Positions 1 through 12,700 of a DNA stretch of 64,000 bases are shown in pieces (the stretch's first letter is position 1; each line of letters starts with the position of its first letter). Both the position numbers and the translations under genes were made by a program. Under the pieces are notes generated by a model. The model saw nothing but the letters and a program-made list of their open reading frames with translations. It had not been told where the DNA came from and did not search any database. The DNA is from Brienomyrus brachyistius (Eukaryota; Chordata; Actinopteri; Osteoglossiformes; Mormyridae), in NCBI RefSeq assembly GCF_023856365.1, contig NC_064551.1, positions 3,304,501-3,368,500 on the forward strand. Reading direction: 5' to 3'.

Positions 1-16
1 CATTCTGTTCTTTCTT

Positions 17-34
17 TCTGTCTGTCTGTCTGTC

Positions 35-80
<46 letters not shown>

Positions 81-95
81 TGTGTCTGTGTGTAT

Positions 96-143
<48 letters not shown>
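17..143. repeat. TCTG/TG microsatellite
   Basis: TCTG units from about 17 to 40 followed by an interrupted TG tract to 143. Confidence 0.95.
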
Positions 144-145
<2 letters not shown>

Positions 146-319
146 TTCTCTCATTCTCCCTCCCTCCTCCACCCATCTTATGAAGCTCCATCCATGACAA
201 ACCCCATCATGTTCTCCTTTCCTACACCCCTGCTTCGAGAAAGATGTTCACAGCAGCTGTAATATCATGGTCATCGTCAGATGTCGGGTCTGACGACACA
301 CACAAAGTCTCCGGTAGAT

Positions 320-490
320 CAGGGTTCCCCAGTCCAGCCTGCAGGGCCAATCTGCACCACAGTTTGCAGAATTCCCTGCTCAAACAAACCTCATTCAGCT
401 TACCAGCTTATTACCAGGTTTAGAAGGTGTGTTTGAGCAGGGAAATCTGCAAACTGTGGTGCAGACTGGCTCTCCAGGAGAAGCTCTGTG
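320..490. mobile_element. Palindromic MITE, family 1 copy A
   Basis: Two 41-base arms, 346-386 and 430-470, are reverse complements with only two mismatches, separated by a 43-base spacer. Arms contain CACCACAGTTTGCAG. A diverged relative is at 6108-6262. Fold-back structure and multiple copies suggest a non-autonomous DNA transposon. It overlaps no exon and lies just past NT5DC1 exon 10. Confidence 0.7.
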
Positions 491-550
491 GATAGCAGCT
501 GGGGGGTAGGTGACCCCGTGCAGGGCAGGCGGCCACTGGGGCTCCCTTAC

Positions 551-727
551 ATCATACTTCCCCTTCTTTTCCAGCGGTTCCAGCTGCACGTCGCCCGGCT
601 TGATGCCCCCACTGCTGCGTGGGACCCCCTCCCCCTCCATCTCCTCCACGATCATCACCGTCTCCCACTTCCCGTAGCTGCTGGCCGGGAACATGTCTGA
701 GCGCATGCTGTCGCCGAAATACACCAC
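551..727 (-). CDS. nt5dc1: NT5DC1 coding exon 10
   Basis: A 177-base exon of 59 whole codons, residues 309-367. It starts [14 protein letters not shown] (HAD motif IV, Asp314 and Asp319) and ends [10 protein letters not shown] before a GTAAGG donor. No later exon is recognisable between 1 and 550, so the C-terminal part is outside the window. Confidence 0.93.
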
Positions 728-3700
728 CTGCAGGGACATGAGATGTCGACATTTATCTACGTGACAGACACTTTTCCAAAGCAGGGTCACCCAAGCCCTG
801 GAGCTAAATCACTCTGCCAACGCTAGGATTCGAACCCATGATCTTCAGATCACAGTGTTCTAACCCACTGAGTCACACTCCACCCCCAAAGGAAGGAAAT
901 GTCACAGTGTATACACAATTAATCTTTACTTTAGAGTTTAATGGGGACGTTCACAGTCAGTGATGTGAAGAGCAATTAAGAGCAATATCCATGTACCAGG
1001 TCCACATTTTTTCTCCTCGCCACGTCTTGCGTTCCTGACCAGACTAATGTGGATAGAAACACTGACAGTGAGAAGAGAGTCATCGACCATGCGTTTATGT
1101 TCCTGCGTTCGTAGATGGCAAGAATGAACATGTTCAGACGGGTCATACAAAGAGCGCAAGAGGGGCCGACTAACAGCACAGTTTCTCAATTATAAAAAAG
1201 AAAAAAGACAAACATTCAACATGGAAAGTTGATGGGAGTTATTCCTGGCAGGCAGAGAGCAACGGAACATTTTACTTCAAGGAGATTGCATGAGGGGAAT
1301 TAAAGCTACAGCTCCATGACGGATACCGGGATTTGGGAAAAACCGATGGAGTGTCGCTTGGGCCAGCCAGTCGAGGGTCCGCAAACAGGCAACATGTTAA
1401 CTCCTCCGGAACAGCACTGGCTGTTAAACCTCTCACCAAGAGTAACTCTTCTCAAGGGGTCGTTTTGAGGTGCCTTTCATGAAAAAGTAAAAGTCTTTAC
1501 AGGGGCTTGGCCAGACCAGATAATGAGAACATTTCAGGTCTAAAAGCGCTGTTTTAAAGAGTCATTGACTGCACTTTCCTGAGGAATGTAAGGTGGGGCT
1601 TGGCAAAGGCAGTAAATTAGCTGCATGGGTTCCTGTGCTCCCATTGGCTGCAGAGCTGCCCTGGAATGTCTCAGGCCTTATCGTGGGGGTGACCAGGCAG
1701 TTCCATGTGCAGGGTTAAGGGGAGTGCGAAAATAAACACCAGGAGTGAGTCTCTGCGGAGGGCCTGCTTGAGTCTTCCTTCTGGCAAACTTGGGTGGGGG
1801 GTTGTATTTTTTTCCCCCGCTCACAGATATTTTCTGAATACCGCACACATGGGCGGTAAACAGGAGATATAAGCCCAGAGTAATGTGACACCTGTCTGTG
1901 TAATATCTGACAGGATGACCCACTAATCCCTCATTCAGACTAGATGAACTTTATTGATCCCAAAGGGAAATACCTGTGTCTACGGCAGCAAGGTAAGCGA
2001 AAGTGACAAGGTGCGAGGACACGTACGGTGCTTTCACACCAGAGATCCGGAACCTGGTCCCGGTTTACAAGTTCCTGGGCCGTCTCGACCGGGAACTTTT
2101 GTAGCTCCTGGACACTTTCATGTACGCCGCCTCCACAGCACGTGACAGAAACGATGACCTTTTAATTTCATACGAAACTACACTGTCACACCAAAACACC
2201 GGAGGATTCTAGAACTGCCTCTGAGGAACCACAATCAGGTCGAGTTCCTGCAGTGTGAACACAACAAAAGTCCCTGGTTCCAAAAAAAAAAGTTCCGGTT
2301 CCAGAGAAAAATTCCAGTGAAAGCTCTCATATTGCAAACAAATGTAAAAATACACAGCACTCAAACTGAGCCCTATTCTCACTTCCTTTTTCATTGGAGT
2401 ACAATAAGGTGTGAAACATATGATGTAATATTATTTCACTGATTAAATCTTAATACAGTAACATATAGCAACAAATTTTATGTAATTTTTCAATTAAACT
2501 GACAGGGAAAGAGTAAAGATATGATAAAGGTCACAAAAACAGGTAATAGGCTTCATAAATTATTTTTATTTGGTGCTATTTATAAAACATTATTCATTCA
2601 GACGCATTAGATGAATGTTAAAAATGCCACTTTTTCAGCCAAGCAGAGTAAGCTCTGAGAACTACTCCACAGCTCTTTACCAGAGGCCTGCATTCGGGAA
2701 TGTCAGCCTCATATTTTATGAATAACATCAACGCTTCCAGGTGTAGTTCTGACCCAAAAAAAATGTGGTTTTTTTTCCCCTCCAGAGAGCCGTGTCTAGG
2801 GCAGAGCTATAGGCCGAGGTCCAGCACAGGGCCGCCATTCTGCATGCCTGCAGGTTACTGATGGCTATATTGTAAGTGGACAGGGTTGAAAAGGCCACAG
2901 CATGAAGAGTCGCCCCTCCCAAGCACCCTTGAACACTGGGGGCATTCAGCAGCCGGCCCTGAGGGACACAGAGGGCAGGGGCGTGTGGTTGTGGACCGAC
3001 ATGGACGGGGGACACGGACGTCCTTCCCTGAGACTCTTGTGGCCCCCACCCCATTTTACGTCCTCCAATTCAGCAGCTGGCCTTCTTCACTCGTGCTGGG
3101 TTTAAATATGCTCGTCCTCATTTTAGTGCAAGGGTCTATGTATCTCTATTAATCTGCCAGCACAAACTGAGGTTAAGGGACAATTAGGGGCCATGTTATA
3201 CTGTCAGTGCTATACTACCTATGCTATACTATCCAAGTTTACTGTCAGTGCTATACTACCTATGCTATACTATCCAAGTTTACTGTCAGTACTATACTAC
3301 CTACGCTATACTATCCAAGCTTACTGTAAGTGCTACACTACCCATGCTATACTGTACATGTTATACTACCCATGCTATAATCATGGTTTACTGTCCATGC
3401 TATACTGTCAGTGCTATACTGTCCATGTTATACTACCCATGATATGCTGTCCATGCTATACTACATATGCTATACTGCCCATGCCCATATACGCGTTTGT
3501 CCAGTGGTTACGGTACTGTTTCGTAAAATACCCATTAGATTTTCCAGTCACACTGATCTTTAGAATGATTTTTCCACAAATGTACTTTGTTAAGAGTTTG
3601 TTAATGAGTAGCATGATCAGTAATGAGGCCGCTTTCATCACCATTAGTCAGTAAGGGGAGACGACACACTGCCCTTTGGTGACTCGGTCCTGTCCTACCT

Positions 3701-6700
3701 TCGGGTTGGCTTTCCCAGTCATCGTCTTCAGTAGCTCGTGGAGATGGGGCCAGTTGCCCTGGGAGTACCAGCCCGGCTTGTCCAGTGATGGCAGCCCCTC
3801 GCTTTCTTCCACGTCATTCACTGCGAGGAAGAGCGACGTGTCGTGAGGCAAGGCCTGCAGGGAGGAACTCGCTGCAGACCCGCCTGACAGAGGGCGCCTC
3901 TGTAGAAGGCCTTGGAGGAGACTGCAGCTGAAATAACATCTCGCGACCTGAGCAGCCGTCCAGCGAAGCAGCACAGACCTGCTCTGCTTCCTGCACCAGA
4001 TGCCACCATGTAGCTCGAGAGATGAAGCTGCCGACTTTCTCTACTACAGTGGCAAACGCAACTACGCAAGACGGCAAATGGGATTCTACGATTCCGGGAT
4101 TGGAAAAAGCTAATGAAGTACTGAACAATGAAATAAAAAAAGTCAAAACAGCTTAATGGAGTATTTGGCTACAATGAAAGAGAGAGGACAATGCAACAAA
4201 CATGAATAAAAACTCAACATACAACATACAACTCAAATGCAACATACGATTTAAAACTATGGCAAGTCTCTTGAACAAATTTACTTTGGATTTACCGAGA
4301 AGCGGCTGTCATTAGATTGGGTAGCTGGAAGATGACAATGAGGCCCACTGGCCTCGGAAAAAAGATGCGTATAACGTTGGGAATTCTCCTCGCCCTGCGG
4401 ATACAGATCCTGTTACGCATGTGGGATACGTCCTACTAACCCTGTCAGTGCATTTGCCGATGCTTCCCCAGTCTCCATTCCCTGTAGCTACTATGGACCC
4501 ACATCTGCATTCCAGCTCATTCATGAATGCTCCTATCTGTCCCTCACACTGTGTGGTACAAAAATAAAAATAATCTCAAGTGCTTTCATAGTCTCAGGTG
4601 ACTCAAATGAATCAAATGAAATGAGCACGACAGGATATAAGCGCACTGCAGAGCAAACAAAGAAGTTCAGACACGGAGTCAAGCATCAAATAAAGACGCG
4701 TAATAAATTACATATCAGCTTCCTTTCTGGGAAGTTTCCTCTCTTAAAAAACGTCCTTCCTGTGAGCAGCTGACAGCAGTTCCTGCTGACTGTAGGGAGT
4801 TTCGTTTCTTTGGAACCAGACCATAATCGAGGGTGAACATCAGCCAGCGTATCAGAACACCGAGGTCTTGGTTCCTGGAGGAAGCGAGGTCAAAATAAGA
4901 CACGGAGACACTGAAACATCTCCCAGCAGTCATCGTACGCTGAAACGTCTCCCAGCAGTCATCGTACGCTGAAACGTCTCCCAGCAGTCATCGTACACAG
5001 TGCTATCAGGGAGGACCCTGACGATTTCATTCCATACACATAATTCCAGGAAATGCCAGAAATCTTTCGTTACAGAGTCTTTATATAAAACAGCCTGTGC
5101 TTAATACAGTTTACGTCAGATGAATCAAAGTTTAAGACATCTGGCTCAATTTCCTCATTTTATAACTGGCTATATTGCTTTGGACGTTGCCAGCGCCAGT
5201 GGCTATGGAGCATTATCGAAGCAGAGGGAATCAGATAAGTAAACCAAATAAATGCACTGTATACTGAGTACTCAATAATCAATACCAGTTGCCACAACCG
5301 CCTTTCAGAGTCATCTATAAATGTGCCTGAAATAGCTCCCAGAATGCACTGCTCTGTCTAGACGTAATCGTCTTGGTCTGGACCTGACATATAGGGGGGG
5401 GTAAATACAAACAAAATGGTAACAAGCAAAGGTAAAGAAAACACCATCAGTTTCAGTCTCACTTTAACGGTTCCTTAACGGGATGGACAGACAGGAGTTC
5501 ATTCCGAGGGCGCTACACTGCCTGGACTGAAACGACACACGTGGCCCAGTCTGCAGGGGCTGCAGGACCTCTGCGGAAAGAGGAATGCTTGGAATGCGGC
5601 GCTGAAAGGCCAGACGGACATAAAGTCGAAAGCAGCCCCAGGGATGGGGGGGGGGGGGGGGGTTCACTGGAGGAGTCTGAACTGTGCTCCAGCTGAATTC
5701 ACAGGGATCGTGTACAAAGGGACAAGGACATTGAACCACTGAGATCACAGCTAAGCTACTGAAATGACAGTAACTGCACATACACTTTGCGAAAAGATTT
5801 AACAGCACTGCTCTCTACTGCAAACAATACATCAGTTGAAATGGCCTTTCTCCATGCATCCATACCATAACTGTAAAAATGAATCACACTACCCTAACAC
5901 TCCCAAATCTGGGTCACTTTTTAATGCCTCTTAATGGATGGATGTTTTTCTTTCTGCTTACCATTTATTTTCTTTTCCAGAATGTATCTGCAGCACAGTA
6001 TTTCAGTGCTAATCCAACATTGTGGAAGCTGACATTCTATCTGCAATTTTACTATTATAAAATGCATCAAACTAGAGTGCAATTTGCAACCTTTACTTTA
6101 GGGTCATCCAATTCCAGTCCTGAAAAGCCAGAATCCAAGAAAGCTTGCAGATTTCCCTGCTCAATGACATCAGCTAAGCAGCTAATTACCAAGTTTAGTA
6201 CATGTGTCTGAGCAGAGAAATCTACAGACTGTGTTGCAAACTGAACCTCCAGGACCGGAAAAGACGTCTTGATTCACCGTATCATCCTGAGAATGGCTAG
6301 AGTCTCCTACACAAGACGCGCTACCCATGCGTGAAAGACACTCACCTAGTGTCCGGAAGGGTCTCTGCTGAGGGACCAGCGAGAAGAAGCCGGGCTTCAG
6401 GGCGTTGGTGATGACGACGTCAAAAAGCTCCTCAAAGTCCTTCCTGAAACAGCCACTTCGAATGAGCATGCCAGCACAAACCGAGTGAGAGGTCACAGAC
6501 TCAAGAGGAACCCAAACGGCCCGGTGATCTGGATGATGCAGGGAGACTAATATTTTAAGTTGGCAAGCTTTGCTCACAGCAGAAATGCAGAAACACTAAA
6601 CAGTTTAGTTACTCCCAGTTTAGTTTTGGTTAGGGAAGTGCACTTGTAATCGAAAGATTGCAGGTTCGAATCCCTGACCAGCAAGGTACCACTGAACACT

Positions 6701-9700
6701 GTGTCTGAGCAAGGCACTGGAAGGCACTGCTCCCCGGGCACTGAATTAGCTGCACCCTGCTATGTCACATATGGGTTAAATGCAGAGGACGCATTTCATT
6801 GTTGCGTGCTGTGCCTTGTGTCGTCCAGCCCACGACCGAGTCGCAAGAAGCTCGGGCTTTTGTGGGTCTTCGGCAAAACAAGAACTATCCTCCTTCCCAG
6901 ATGGTCTAGAGCGAAAACCACAGAAGCGTGGTGGACTCTTGGCCCGATGAGTCCCTGGTATTAGGCCGCCACCACACAGGCAACTCGCCTGCCCACACCA
7001 CTCCAGATGTTTCCTCCAGGGACCGACCTGAGGAGCAGCACTGGGGAGGAAGCATCAGTCTAAGCACTGCAGAGCCTGAGCTCAACTCACAAAACCCTGG
7101 CCGCCTACCCAGACCTATGGGACTAGAGGTTCCCGATAACCTTACGCACATCAGAAAGATGCTAATCAAAGGCAGTGGTTCTGAGATGCTAAAGTTTGCA
7201 GTGTTTTGGTAGGAGGCAGAAATACAACGGGGGGGGGGGGGGGGGGGGCACAGGAAATGGCCACAGGAAGAGGCTCCACCACAGGACTCCCACAGGACAC
7301 AGAAGGAATGGCTCTGTGCTGGGGACTGCGCTGGGAGACTGATTAAGAAAGATGGCTGCAATTAATCTTTAAATTCAAAGATTGTCACAATTTTCCTCAA
7401 TATTTACTGCAGTACCGTTAAACACTGGTAGCAGAGTTATTTTTTTTTTTGCGTCTGCTGATTAAAAATATGCAGTTTTTTTTTTAGCTTTGCTCTCTGC
7501 ACTGCAATGCGAAAATGCAGAGAAACGTCTCTGAAATTTTAACATACATGTTAACAAATGTTTTCATTCTATTTCCCCCCGTTTTAAAAATAGAAATGTG
7601 CACTTTATGCAGGCACAAAGAACGGCAAAGTTTATGCAACAACATTCTTCAAAATACTGACTCATCCTTGGCTGAAAATGGCTGTTAGTGCCCAAATTTT
7701 ACATTTTAGTACTTCCGTTGTTTCGAAACTGCTGTGTTAATCATCAAAATGCAATGGCAATGTGCTGTTGCATCCAATTGGGACACCGGTGTCATGTTTG
7801 CATTGAGTATGTTATCATGTTGGCAATTTCCAGTCCTAATGAACCCATTACTGCAGCTATACATGATGCAGCTAAGACAGGAAGACACCCAGTCAGTGTC
7901 CACCTACTCGTGGTTGTTCAAAGACGCAGCAATGCAATGTGTCCCATCTCTGTCACTTCTGGGGTATCAGCTGTGTGGCCCGAAGGACCAGCAATGAGAT
8001 CAGGCAGAAAAGATCTCCTGCAACCACATCTGCTCACACCGCGGACAGGGAAACCCAGTGAACAGCAGATGTCCAAGGCGTACGCTGGAACCCACACGAC
8101 TGACGTGACAATCCGGAAGCTGGGTGGGTGATTCAGAGGGTGTAGGTGTGGGTGTGATGCCCAGACCAGAAATGATGCGACGGATCTGGAATGTGACGAC
8201 ATGAATCTCTTGCCCAGAAGTGTGTGGCTAGGCCCCCAGCCCCCTAAGCCCTCGGGCCCCACACTCACCCCAGGATGTGATCACACACCAGCCGGCAGTA
8301 GTCGCTGTGGGAGCTGGTGATGAGCAGCAGCACCTTGCCGGAGGTCTTCATGGCATGCAGCCAGGCTTTCAGGGAGTCGGAGCAGGGCTCCAGGTACCGG
8401 CCTGGGTCTCTCTTCACGCTGGGGAAATACCAGCCGGAATCCTCTGGGAGGATACCACCACACAAAAGGATCAGCGTCAGCGCTAAATCTCTCCTTCTGT
8501 ATTTACACTTCACCTGGAAAATATATGTGAACTGAACTGAACTGAAACTGAACTGAAACTGAATTGAAATTTTATTTGCCATTTGCACAGAGGTACATCA
8601 GAATTCTTCCACGGTGCCTCGGTCGAGATTTAAAAACTACAAAGATGACTTTGACATACAAAAAGGTGCATTCAGGTTTTTACAATAAAACTAAATAATT
8701 AAATAGACAATTAGATGAACCATGTGCTTGAGTGATAGATAAATAAGATTTTCAGTTTGCTGTGGTCAGACACATATATACACCGCTGTAGGAAGCACAG
8801 GCCGTCAGTGATGGGTTCAGCCTCCGTTTCTTTGTAAGGACAGCGCTTTGTGTAGTACCAGCTGTGCTGCGTAACCAGCTGTTTGCTGCTGTGGCTAATG
8901 GAACGTATGATTTGCAGGAATAAATGCCAAAATTAACCAAATGGATTTTTGTATGCAAATGAATTGCTGAGTACTTCTGTTGCACTCCTAGAGCTGGAGA
9001 CAGAAGAAGGTCTCTCAGGCTGGTGAGACTTCAGTTTGCATCTGCAAACGAAGAGTTCAGTCTTTAGTACGAAGGTGCATGAACATATACTTTTCAATCT
9101 CTAAAGGAGCTCAGAACGTCCTTTCACACACACATAATTCATGACATTTATGGAAAGGCTATTTTGTACAAGAACTATCTGTGTAGTGCATACTTTTTTC
9201 ATTTAATATGAAATTTGTTCATTACGGATTATATTATCAGCATAATGACCTGAGAGAATGTTTAAAAAAAAAAAAAAATCACACGCAATCCAGAATTTCA
9301 TAGCATTCGTAACGTCAGAGCCGGAGTGTCCTCAAATTGGCATCGACTCCGCAAGTTTGTCCAAACCCCGATGACCCATGGTGTTCTAGTCCGATGTGAG
9401 GATGTTCCAATTGTGACATAACTGAATGCTTGGCTTTCTCAGGCTTCAAGTGCTCCCATAAATGTTCGGCGGGGTTGAGGTCAGGTGACTGCGGAGGAAG
9501 GTCGATGACGGTCAGTACTTCTTGGTCTTCTGAGGTCTTGCAGAGCTTTGAGGCATGTTTGGGGTCATTATCCTGCCACAAAACACCCCCAGACTTGAAT
9601 ATTCCCACTGCCATGTTTCACTGGTGTTTTGATACTCTGCGGTACGACGTTTCCTTCCTTTCATCTCCTTACATAAACCCTTCTGTTACTGACATAAATC

Positions 9701-12700
9701 TGACTTGGATTCTTCAGTAAATAGGCCTTTTTCCCCAGTGATCCACTCTGAAATGCTGGTACGTCTTCCTCCATGCCAAAACTTTGTCTATCTCTAGGAT
9801 TACATTTTCTAAATTCTCAGATTTTCAAAGTGATTTCAGACGTTTGGACCCCAATATTTATAGCAGTATTGCGATACTATTTCTTCGCGTTTCAAATTAC
9901 TTTCAAATAATTGGGCAACTGTCCAGATAAGACTGGCATTCAGCCAGGATACAGCGAGTAGGCTTTAGGGGCTTAGCTTCAGACTAGGGGTCAACACAAT
10001 GGCTATTTATGACACACATTTTGATCAAAAAGTGGTTTGTATGCCATGGGCAGAGTAAAAAAATCCCTGTTTTTTAAACAAGCAATGATTTTAATAGAAA
10101 TAAACAGCAGAAGCTGGAATACGCGACAAGGGGAAGTAAGTTTCCAACAAGCAGGTATCTTGCTGACCATCAAAAGGGACAAGGACATTGAAGCTCTGAG
10201 AGGTGATGCCACCTCAAAGGCCCGTGGGAGAGATGCCACCTCAAAGGAGAGATGCTGCACTGGGGCTCTCCATCATGGTGCACAGGAGGGCAGTTTCTCC
10301 CCTGACAGCATCACTATGCAGAAAGCCCCTTGTGTCATTTAGTTTGCTCTCTCCAGGGGCATCTTTGAGATATTTAGATAAACTTTGCGGTATATTTATT
10401 TAAAGACAACTAAGAGATGTTTCCCATTTATCTACGTGGAAAATTGATAAAATCAGGCAAAAAAAAACCCCAAAAACAAATGAGTCACACATTAGCAGTA
10501 ACACTCTGCCAGCGGTTAGCATTACATCTCGAATGCTGGGGCTGCAAACCCCCCCTCTTCTGTGCGTGTGGAGTTTGCATGTTCTCCATGTGGTGTGTGG
10601 GTTTTGGCAGTAAACAGCATATAAGTCAGCTAACTGGTGCCTCTAAATTTTCCATAGTGTGCATGCGCCCGTAATGGTCGAGCACCGTCTCCAGTCTTCC
10701 CCCTAGTGGTCGCTTACTGAGAACTACAAACGATATGAAGCCATGAACCTTTGAAGATCTTTTAGATTTTACTGCCCCCTCGTGGTTAAAGTTTAGTATC
10801 ACACTAAATACCTCCATTTAGAAGTCAGGATTTCCTGTATGTGTTTCCATGAAATCTCAAGCTCTTCAAAATTGACTGCAGCATCAAAACATTCATCTTT
10901 TTTACTACCAGAGAGCTACCCCATCTTGCAAAACATATTTATTTCCCTAAATATCTATCTGTCCATCTATGTTATATCCATTTTTCCTGGTCAGGGTTGT
11001 GGTATTTTCTGAACAATATTTTTTAAAACCCAAATGTCATCATTGGCTGCTGTTTCAAGAGGTGGTCTAGTGACCTTACACTTTCAGGGCTGAGGGTTCG
11101 AATCCCACTGGCATTCCATCGAAGGGATTCTCTGCCTTGTGTTCTGTGTTTGAATCAAATAAGGCCTGAGACTCACCACAACCCTATACTGGATCAGTCA
11201 TAGAAGATGAGTTATATGATGTAATTGCCTGACCCTGATTTTTGATTTAAAAAACAGTAGGTGGCAGTGTTGCGTGCCACGAGTTCACCAAAAAACCCTT
11301 GGACAAACACTCAGACCTGCCAAAACACCCTCAGTGACAATCTCCCAGTCCAAACCGATCAGGCGTTTCGCTCACCACAGCTCGGCTTAAAACCTTTCAT
11401 TTTAAAGTGTGTTGTGTCTCATCTGCCACGTCACAAGTCCTGCAGATAAAAATAGCCAGAGTATGTCCTGCTATCACACACGTTTAGAATGATAAATCTA
11501 CAAACTAACATATACTATCAATTCCTAACGCCACTTTCAGAGTAGAAGGAATCCCTAGTGAAAAAACCTTGAGATTAAGAGGCAACTCGCTATACATATA
11601 CATAATCTGCGCTAACCATCCTTCGAAGAGGTTTCCCTTAATAATAACTCATCAATTATCTCTGAATACTGTAACCAGTTTCATCACTCTGACACTTTGT
11701 TCTCGGTTGTATATCCGTCATCCATGTTCCCGGGCTCATTGTGGTTCCAGGCAAACGTCACAGGCTTCTGGGGAGAGTCGGACTCCCCAAGTGTGGCTTC
11801 TGCTCTACCTGGCTTTCCTGCCCTCCACAGTAATGCTCGGTGGGGGAGGGGGTGCAGCTAGCTGTTGACACCCCTTCCAAGTGTACCAGGGAAACACGGC
11901 GATTCGTCATGCATTGAACATGCAGTACAGGCCGCAACGCTATGTCAGAATGACCCTACTGGGTCAACAAGGAATGTTTTAGTCTTATTTTTATCACTTT
12001 GACAATTAAACAAGTTCCCCTGTCACAAAAAAAGCAAAGAACCCACAAATAAAAATTTAGCTTATCTAAAAAAAACTGTTTTACTACTTGCAACTATTAT
12101 AAACTCTGTGCTTTATCGGCAGAAACGGCAGCGATGCAGCCTTTTCAAATATGCAGCACTAGCTGCATTTCTATGGGAGCCGGTGTCCAGGCAGGAGGCC
12201 GCGTTGCACCTGTCTGACCGCCGGGGAAAAACGCGAAGCAACAAACACAGCCGACGCCGCAGCCACATTTAGCAGAGCTGCCACAAATTGCTGCGCCGAG
12301 TCCCTTATGACGCAGTTTTCAGTCGTTTGCGGCAGAGGAAAGAAAAGGAGAATCATAATTTGCAAACTCAGGGTAATGATAACAGTGAGACGCATGAAGA
12401 CCTAAAGCTCTTGATATTCCCGACCTTCCTGATATTCCCGACCTTCCAAAAGCCTCTATGTGACCCGGCAGCTGAACATACGCAGGGGACATAAATAAAA
12501 CTCACTGCCTTAATAATGCGCTCGTTTGCATCCTCCACTGTATGCATGACTGCGGTTTTGCAAAACAGCCACGACGGGGGAATTTCTGCCTGACATCAGG
12601 ATTGGTGCAGATGGCATCGGGCACCACAAGAAGAGAGACTCGTTCCCCGACTCCTCATCTCGAGGTACGCGTTGAGCCCGCGGGCAGAGAACATGCCCCA

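Larger units (their letters stand above)
728..3698 (-). other. NT5DC1 intron 9
   Basis: Contains the SINE head at 789-889, a possible transposon at 2025-2320 and the 41-bp minisatellite at 3196. No exon or RNA gene recognised. Confidence 0.8.
3821..6345 (-). other. NT5DC1 intron 8
   Basis: Holds a 29-bp tandem repeat (4911), a G17 run (5646) and a MITE (6108-6262). Otherwise unremarkable AT-rich sequence. Confidence 0.8.

Noticed and set aside
346..470. microRNA precursor
   Set aside because: Hairpin arms of 41 bases with a diverged second copy elsewhere are better explained as a fold-back transposon.
395..550. Continuation of NT5DC1 exon 10 past position 551
   Set aside because: The frame stays open, but a GTAAGG donor lies at 550 and the extra residues do not resemble the family; they run into a MITE.
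826..875. tRNA gene
   Set aside because: Has A and B boxes but no matching acceptor stem; fits a SINE head. The same applies to 6640-6680 and 11060-11105.
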